Shown: positions 56,810 through 64,000 of the stretch, one piece after another | How positions within the stretch are numbered: the first letter of the stretch is position 1 | Layout: the number at the start of each line of letters is the position of its first letter | DNA from: Coriolopsis trogii | Taxonomy: Eukaryota > Basidiomycota > Agaricomycetes > Polyporales > Polyporaceae | Reading direction: 5' to 3' | Assembly: GCA_020543525.1 (NCBI GenBank) | Contig: JAHYIO010000033.1 | Span: forward strand, 1,116,001-1,180,000 | Length of the DNA stretch: 64,000 bases | Position numbers and translations under genes: made by a program | Notes under the pieces: generated by a model | Seen by the model: the letters and a program-made list of their open reading frames with translations, nothing else | What the model was told of the DNA's origin: nothing | The model's database searches: none

Positions 56810-59800
56810 ATGGGTCATCTCATCACGGTCGCGACGTTTGTGGTCTCGCATGCATTGACTTTGCATCTTATCTGACATTCATCACCAGTTGGTGCGTGAC
56901 AGACTACTCGGTCCTCATGCGTCACGACGCTTGAACTTCTCGAGTTTACAGCTCTCTGAATCAATGGGCACTTGACTTTGAGGGGAGTCGTCCTATTTAC
57001 TTGATTACCATCTGTTACTTATCGCTACATCTCGTACAGGGGAATCTAGAGCGCATCCTGACCAGTATCAGGATCGCGAAGGAAAGGGGTGCTACGCTCC
57101 GAGTCGGGCCTGAACTAGAGATAACGCATGTATTTGCATCGTCTCTTGCTTTGTGAATACGCTGATCGCCTCTACACAGAGGCTATGGTTGCATGGATCA
57201 TTTCCTCGAAGGTAAGTCGTGCTTTTGCTCCTGTCTCTAATTCGTGTGGTGTAATGTAGCATAATGCAGGCGACACCGGACTCCATTCTTGGGAAGTTCT
57301 TGCGGAAATCTTGAAGTCCGATGACGCGCGAGGCATCGTCTGTGATATTGGAATGTTAGCTGATCCCATCCTGATTCATCCTATCTGCGTCACACTCATC
57401 GATGTGCTCTTGCATGAACAGGCCGATCACGCACAAGAACGTCATCTACAACTGTCGAGTTGTAATACACAACGGGAAGATATTGCTCATCCGTCCGAAG
57501 ATGTGGCTTGCCAACGATGGCAATTATCGCGAACTCCGTTGGTTCACCCCGTGGATGAAGCACAGACAGGTCGAGGATCACTACCTTCCCAGATTGATTC
57601 ATGCAGTTACTGGTCAAGTATGCTATCCGAACCTATGCCGATTTTATCCTCTATTGACTCCTTGATCCAGACGAAGGTCCCATTTGGCGACGCCGTCGTC
57701 AGCACAGTGGACACCTGCATTGGAATTGAGCTCTGTGAAGAGCTGTTTACACCCGCAAGGTACACTAATCCGATCGGAATCTTCACAATCCGTAGTAACC
57801 ACTCCCATTCAGTCCACACATCTTGATGGGCCTCGATGGTGTAGAGATCTTCACGAACTCCAGCGGAAGCCACCACGAGCTTCGCAAGCTTTACCGGCGT
57901 GTGGAGCTCATGAAAGAAGCCACCATGAAGGTCGGCTCTCCTAGAATCGTCACTCACAAACCGTTGATATCGATACTTCTGCATCCTCCAGCTCGGTGGC
58001 ATCTATCTCTACGCAAACCAGCAAGGGTGTGACGGCGACCGCCTGTACTACGACGGCTGCGCGATGATTGTCGTGAATGGCCGTGTGGTCGCTCAAGGCT
58101 CGCAATTCTCCCTGCAGGACGTCGAAGTCGTGACTGCGACGGTCGACATCGAGGACGTGCGTTCGCATCGCGCGACGAGCAGCCGGAGCAACCAAGCCGC
58201 GGGCGCCGAGCGTTATCACCGCATCGAAGTCGACTTCGCGCTCTCGGGTGGGAAGGACGAGGAAGTGAAGGAGTTTAGCGAGCTCGTCGTCGGCGCGTTG
58301 CCCGAGGTGCGGTACCATAAGCCCGAGGAGGAAATCGCGTACGTTAACCCTCTGCATGTGGATGCGGTTGAGTATATGCGCTGACTTCGTTTTTTGGGGG
58401 TAGGCTTGGACCTGCATGTTGGCTGTGGGACTACCTGCGGCGGTCGAGGACACAAGGATACTTCATCCCGCTCAGTGGAGGCATAGATAGCTGTGCGACG
58501 TCGGTCATCGTTTACTCAATGTGCCGCCTCGTTGCCGAGGCAGCACGCAAAGGCGGTAAGTAGAGGTGTGACTACCTATTACCCATACAGGCTCTGATGG
58601 CGACTTCTTAGACCAGCAAATCATCTCAGACGCGCGCAGGATCGCAGGAGAACCGGAAAGTTCAGGCTATATCCCGTCGGACCCACGCGAGTTTGCGAAC
58701 CGAATCTTCCACACGTGCTATATGGGTACCGAGAACTCGAGCCCCGAGACTCGCAAGCGGGCTAAAGATCTAGCACAAGCCATTGGCAGGTACTCCCGCA
58801 GTCCATGCCACAGTCTCGAGCTTTGAGGCACATCATCTAACGTCATGCTGCAGCTACCATATTGATCTGAACATGGACACGCTGGTTACGGCGATTCGAG
58901 AGCTTTTCGCCTTTGTGACGGGCGTGAAGCCACGCTTCCGCGTCCACGGAGGATCGGGCGCGGAGAATCTCGCACTGCAGAACATCCAGGCGCGATTGCG
59001 GATGGTCGTCGCGTACCTCTTTGCCCAGCTGATGCCCTGGGTGCGTGGCAGGCAGGGTGGGCTGCTTGTCCTTGGAAGCGCCAACGTCGACGAAAGGTGA
59101 GTGGCCACGCATGGCTAATAGTTGAGAAAGACACCGGTGTCTGAGGCGGGCCGTAGCTTGCGAGGCTACTTCACCAAGTACGACTGCTCTTCGGGTAAGC
59201 CAGCTCATGCCGAATTTCAATCTACCGAAGCTGAATGAGTCTATAGCGGACGTGAACCCAATCGGTGCGATCAGTAAGACAGATCTCAAGAAGTTCATCG
59301 CGTACGCACGGGATGCGTTCGATCTCCCCGTCCTGACCGAGTGCGTTTCCTCTGTGTATCTCTCGTCGCTCTCGGTTCTTACAGCGCATCCTGCTAGATT
59401 CCTCGAGGCCGTTCCAACAGCCGAACTCGAGCCGATCACAGAAACCTACGTCCAGGCTGACGAGGCGCGTCCCTTGCTCAGGACTACGTCCTTTTCAGAT
59501 CTGATACAGTCCATGTACACATAGGCTGACATGGGCATGACTTACGACGAGCTCTCCGTCTTTGGGCGGCTGCGCAAGGTAGAGAAGTGCGGGCCATGGA
59601 GCATGTTCACGAAGCTCGTCCACGAGTGGGGCTCGTTCCTCTCCCCGCAGCAGGTCGGTCATGTGTCCCAGGATAACTATATGGAACACGGTGTTTACGA
59701 GCGTGTGCTAGGTCGCCGAGAAGGTCAAGCACTTCTTCTTCGAGTACGCGCGTAACAGACATAAGATGACGACGCTCACACCATCCTACCACGCGGTACG

Positions 59801-60012
59801 TCCCGTCTATGCACGTACGGAGTGCGGGTCGGTCCTGACGTCGGCTGTAGGAGCAATACAGTCCGGACGACAACCGGTTCGATCTTCGGCCGTTCTTGTA
59901 CCCGTCGCGTTTCCCGTGGCAGTTCAAGAAGATCGACGAGGCTGCGGCTCGTTGGCCTGACAGATCGACCGTTCATGCGCAGGAAGCGAGGGACAATCAA
60001 GCGATTCAGTAG
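56810..60012 (+). CDS. QNS1: Glutamine-dependent NAD+ synthetase
   Basis: Last step of NAD+ synthesis: amidates nicotinate adenine dinucleotide with ammonia from glutamine. Eighteen exons: 56810-56835, 56952-56986, 57050-57125, 57180-57211, 57270-57354, 57422-57617, 57671-57759, 57813-57930, 57992-58338, 58404-58555, 58612-58789, 58854-59096, 59157-59194, 59247-59340, 59398-59464, 59525-59653, 59712-59795, 59851-60012; 716 aa, the usual size. The nitrilase-type glutaminase has its triad Glu44 (RVGPELEI), Lys111 ([10 protein letters not shown]) and Cys172 (GIELCEEL). The synthetase half has the ATP-pyrophosphatase loop PLSGGIDS (359-364), then [37 protein letters not shown] and KTDLKKF. Introns 3 and 15 begin with GC instead of GT (57126, 59465). 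Exon 3 must start after 57049, not at the nearer AG, to keep frame. Convergent with SEC6. Confidence 0.95.
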
Positions 60013-60543
60013 TTGTATGATCATGAAACGTTGTACGCGACAGTTGTGAGACGCATGGTGTATATAGATGCCACAGAGCGACGTATGGTGTAGAGCAGAA
60101 GAGAAGTCGGCGAGAGATCCTGTAGCTTCGTGTGTATGCAGTATGCTTGCATACACTGTGCATTTGTTAGTGACGACAACCGGACGAGTGCGTATAGCTT
60201 AATTCGGCGAGCCTACCCCGTAGCCCCCGCGTCGTCGGTATATGAACACATCCTTCGCTGGCTCGACGGTGTACGTGGATTGTGCCCGAGAGACTCGGAG
60301 ACAATGCGCTAGCGTCGCAAGGCCAGAATCGTCGGGACGATGTATTCCGCCAATTCTGGAACGGCCGCGAAAGGCAACTTGACCTCTCCGTTGTGCAACT
60401 CCAGGAAGACAATGCATTAGAGGTACAATTGCGGTGTATGTTACAGAGTATCAGAAGGGGGGTACCTGTAGCGTCAACGATGCAGGATATGAATGTATGC
60501 GCGGCGAGATAAATAAAGGGCGTGCATCGTCCAGTTATGTCAA
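60013..60543. other. Convergent 3' flanks of QNS1 and SEC6
   Basis: 531 bp between stop codons on opposite strands. The minus-strand frame continuing SEC6 exon 3 past its donor is intron and UTR read-through, not coding. Confidence 0.5.
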
Positions 60544-62985
60544 CTAAGTGCGCACGAGGAAGCGAGATAGTGCTCCTTGGATGACGATCTTCTTCATGAT
60601 GGTCGGCTCCGGTGCTGGGCAGGAATTTGAGTAAACAAACGCGACATGGGTGTCTTATGCACTTACGATCCGTGAGACCTTCGTCCTTCACCTTCCGCTT
60701 GATGCTATCCATCACCTCGCTCACGCCTGAGCGATCCAGGTCGTTTCGCGCCTTCATCAGCGCCTCGACGAACTGTATGCACGGGCCGTGGACCTTCGCG
60801 AACGACCAATACGAGAGGAAGACGAGGCTCTTGGACGCCTCCAGCATCGACAGCACCTGATCGAGGACCTCCATCTGCGGCTCGAGCTCCTTCATCTTCT
60901 TGTACGTCCCAAAGAACTGATATGCGTCATTGATGTCCTGCCGCATACGTTCCGTCGCAGCGGGCATGTTCAGCTTCGGTCCGTTCGCGAGCGCGGTGAG
61001 GTAAGTGACAAGATACGTGTCGAGCAAGTCTTCGAGCAAAACTTCAAAAAGGGATTCGTTGAGATACGCCTGGTAGTCGGACATATAGTCGCGCATGGTC
61101 TCGATGATTTGCGAATGCGTGCCCTCGTACCACGTCGGTCCGAAGAGTTGCTTCGTCGCCGGTTTGAGATCGTGGAAGATGATGCTGATCAGAGTCTGCG
61201 TGTACTTCTTCGCGACGTCGAGGTAGCCGTCCAGGGCGTCGTTTAGCCGGTCGTGGATCGTCGCCCGGTACTTGTCCGACACGAGCGGCTCGATCCGGGC
61301 GGAGAGCGCCTCCGTGAAGTCAGCAGACTTGATCTGGTCGTTCGCGAGTGCGATGCAGTACTCGACGAGTCCTCCAGGGACCTCGTCCGGTTTATCTGTG
61401 TACTTTTTGAACTCGGTGTCGACGAGCTTGACCCAGCGGTCCTGAATGGAGCGCATGACCCGATTGACCTCCTCGACGGCACGCGAGAGGACGAGGCCCT
61501 GGTTTGAGTCGAGAGCAAGGTCGACCTGCTGGTTGACCATGTCAAGGAAGATGACAGAGCCGGCGGTGGTGTAGAGCCCGTCTGCACTCAGTTCGGGCGG
61601 CTCCTCCCGTGCGGTGAACGTCGCGACCTCGGTGCGCATGAGATTTTCGGACCACTCGTCGAGCTTCTTGATGATAAGCTGGAGGTAGTCCTCGATGAGA
61701 CTCTGCTCCTTGCCCTCCAAGAGGGGCGGCTCGAGCCACTCAGCAGGGATGCCGAGCTCGCGCATGCTCTTCTTGTACTCCTTGATCCATGCGTGCAGTG
61801 TGAGGAGTACGCTGGCCTCGGGTTCGGACTTGACCAGCTTATTGAGGGAGTTGTTAAGGGCTTTGTGGTATTCGCGAACGAAAGTCGTCCAGATCTCGTA
61901 TGATGGGGGGAAACATGGGACTACGTCGCTCTCGATGCGGATGAGGTCCTTATAAATGAATACGAGGTCGTCGAGGAAACCTGCAGGGTTGTGCTCGTTC
62001 GCAGCATATACCTCATCAAACTTTGCCTGAATGGAGTCCGTGATACATTTCATGACTTTCGATCGGTAGTGCTTGATCACGCGAGCATTCGCCTGCATTG
62101 ACCTAAACTTGGAGGCGGCGTCGATCTTGCCCGCTTTCTTTACGAGTTTGATCGCTATTGCCTACATGCGGAACACCGTCCGGCGAGGGTTGGGTGAAGC
62201 CACACTGAGCGAACGGTATGGGACATATGCGTCAATGCTCACTTTTTCATCTTCCCGAGCCTCCGCTTCTACCACCTTCATTAACCTCACGATAACATCC
62301 GGATTCCCAGACCGTACGATAGGAAGGATATTCCTGGCCAAGTCAAGCATATACTCATCGAAGGCCTCCAAGAGACGAGTCAACCGCTCGAACCAACGCG
62401 TGAGGGTTGCACGGGTGTCAGCGGAAGACTTCTTCGCCTGGTGCATGGTCTGATTCCGAAACGCTTCGAGTCGGTTGAGCTGAAAGTGTATGCGAAGGAG
62501 GTTGGGGGCAGGTCCAAGGATGTCATTACTGTCTTCGAGGAGCATTTGCTCGAGCATCTCGAGCTTGGAGTTCATTTCCAGGAGATTATTGACCATCTCC
62601 TCCGTCTGTTCGAAGTTACGGTGCACCATGGACACCTGCGCGTCCACATGCTCTCAATACAGAGACTTGACGCAGCCGGAATGCGAGCACTCACTCTGCT
62701 GATTTGGTCAAATGTGGAGACGACATATGTAGGGTCGCTGCACATCCTGTCCACCGTCTCCATCTCGTCCTTGATTGTCTGAACGTTATTCCTCGTTCCA
62801 AACAACTTCCTTAGACCATCTCTGGTAGAGTCCAACTGCTCCTTGACCCCGCTCCGGAGACGTGCGTCGATGGAGGCCTTCTCCTTCTCTAGCTTCTTGC
62901 GAAACGCCGCAACCTTTGCGAGGTCATCGGGGGACTGCAAGTATTCGCCGACCGCCTGGGCAGCAGAAATCGTAGGGGCAGACAT
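60544..62985 (-). CDS. SEC6: Exocyst complex subunit Sec6
   Basis: Subunit of the octameric exocyst that tethers secretory vesicles to the plasma membrane. Exons 62985-62695, 62635-62243, 62161-60667, 60614-60544; 749 aa. N-terminal coiled-coil region (VAAFRKKLEKEKASIDARLR, VHRNFEQTEEMVNNLLEM), then the alpha-helical Sec6 fold: FLDDLVFIYKDLIRIESDVV, FPPSYEIWTTFVREYHKAL, RTEVATFTAREEPPELSADG, VIFLDMVNQQVDLALDSNQG, FGPTWYEG, EDLLDTYLVTYLTAL and RMRQDINDAYQFFGTYK. The short last exon encodes PPEPTIMKKIVIQGALSRFL and the C-terminus. Exon phases are consistent throughout. Family assignment is firm from the whole-length pattern. Confidence 0.92.
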
Positions 62986-64000
62986 AGTGATAGACAGGGG
63001 TGAACGTCGTGCAATGCGAGGCTCAAGGTACCATACTTGACAGAACAATAGGTCGCGCTTACTTCCAGGTCGAAGTGGCGGGAGGAAAGGCAGTTACAGG
63101 CGTCTTCCAATCCACGGTCCGGCGCTCCGAACTCCAGCAAATGCCGTGACTTGAGACTTAAACTTCGTCCTCGATGTTTGCTCGAGTCACTGTCTTCCAT
63201 TACTCCGTTATGGTGACAATCCTCTTCACGCTTGCTTCCCTATTTCCTTGGTACAAAGCTCGTTCTCTGTGTTTCGAGACTCCGATCTCGCCCAACTACC
63301 TAAAGCGACGCGGGAGAACATGACATGCACACCGGATCCAAAGGGCAATGCATCGCGGAGGCGAAGCTCGGTGCGGACCTTCTCGACGTCGACGGGGAGA
63401 TATGTGGACTGGAACGCAGTGACATCTCATTTGTGCAGATCTGCCTCATGCCCAGACACAGTCTCCTGAAACTCATATGAAGAATGCCGTCTTGAAAGTT
63501 GTCTCCCCTAGGCAGACGATTTACGGACCTATTGTAAAGTATACGGTATAAGTATGGAGGGACAGAGTCGACCCAGACGACCTGGTCTCCAGTTCATCAG
63601 CAGCTGTCTTCGTTGGGAACCCAGAAGGAGCACTCACCACGATTTCTACCATCTCAACCCGCGTTGCGGCCGTGAAAATACTTGATAGAAGGAATGCAAG
63701 TACTTATATAACTCTGCGTAGCTTCCAATTGATCTAAACCTTGTCGGACCTCATGAGTGTTTTCGCATGTTTTGTCACCAGCCAGTGTCGCTTGACAGGT
63801 ACTCCGACAAACTTGTGCTGCATATGTCATGTATAATGTCAACATCCATGGGTTATGGCACCCATGTAGGGGGCCGCGACCTCGTACTTCCCCACCGTCG
63901 GTCTGCTGCAAGAGCCCTTGTTTAATTCTTTCTACATAGCAGCAGTTGTAGACCTCCCTGCCGACACTGAGCTGTGTAGGAGGAAAGATTGTCTGTCGCT
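62986..64000. other. Upstream region of SEC6 to the right window edge
   Basis: 1 kb with no supportable gene. Holds the SEC6 promoter and the second copy of the 38-bp dispersed repeat. Confidence 0.45.
63499..63536 (+). repeat. Dispersed 38-bp repeat, copy 2
   Basis: Matches 8700-8737 with 3 mismatches in 38 bp. See the entry for copy 1. Confidence 0.65.

Noticed and set aside
56952..57060. Apparent one-base frameshift in QNS1 between exons 2 and 3
   Set aside because: It arises only if the first AG (after 57039) is used. The next acceptor, before 57050, restores the frame and yields the family sequence EGKRIL.
1..64000. CRISPR arrays, rRNA or tRNA genes, secondary-metabolite cluster
   Set aside because: No regularly spaced repeat arrays with unique spacers, no rRNA blocks and no tRNA noticed by eye (a covariance scan was not possible). 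Enzyme genes here belong to unrelated primary pathways with no PKS, NRPS or terpene synthase.

Overview
The window is nuclear DNA of a filamentous basidiomycete, most likely a wood-inhabiting Agaricomycete (Polyporales-like); the placement is inferred. The basis is many GT-AG introns of about 45-65 bp, GC-rich exons, and families typical of these fungi: a DUF4246 protein, a CPL1-like secreted protein, a GH105-type six-hairpin glycosidase, an F-box protein, and a RING-PH-VWA scaffold of the Far1/Ste5 type. There are no operons, CRISPR arrays or prokaryotic features. Exon models were built by hand from splice sites and reading phase. For nearly every gene the summed exon length is a multiple of three and agrees with the usual family length.

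Layout. 0-13 kb: a GH47 alpha-1,2-mannosidase (minus, runs off the left edge), diverging from an AP180/YAP1801-type clathrin adaptor (plus). A tandem composite repeat follows (7.0-8.6 kb), then a short-chain dehydrogenase, then a WD40 protein and an F-box protein on the minus strand that may be one fused gene. 13.4-14.8 kb: a non-autonomous hAT-like element with a perfect 8-bp target-site duplication, and simple repeats. 16.7-21.1 kb: the Far1/Ste5-like scaffold. 23.7-25.4 kb: a foldback element with two 451-bp arms. 25.7-31.5 kb: GH105-like hydrolase, a membrane-anchored protein of unknown function, and COQ6. 32.8-36.3 kb: two proline-rich orphan genes. 36.9-42.0 kb: DUF4246 protein, ARG7, and RPL33. 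42.5-50.2 kb: the complete ACC1 acetyl-CoA carboxylase, 13 exons and 2230 aa. 50.2-55 kb: gene relics and a CPL1-like secreted cysteine-rich protein. 55.2-63 kb: a Gre2-like reductase, QNS1 (NAD+ synthetase, 18 exons, 716 aa) and SEC6 (exocyst).

Most genes are unrelated housekeeping functions: fatty-acid precursor supply, arginine, ubiquinone and NAD synthesis, endocytosis, exocytosis and translation. No biosynthetic cluster is evident. The novelty lies in the accessory DNA: the 792-bp hAT-like element with two arrays of a TCCGGACA motif, the near-identical 451-bp inverted repeat, and the tandem repeat whose two copies share ends but differ in the middle. Others are a possible F-box/WD40 fusion, a cysteine-rich CPL1-like protein with a degenerate relative next door, and a GH105-like gene whose best splice junction creates a stop codon.
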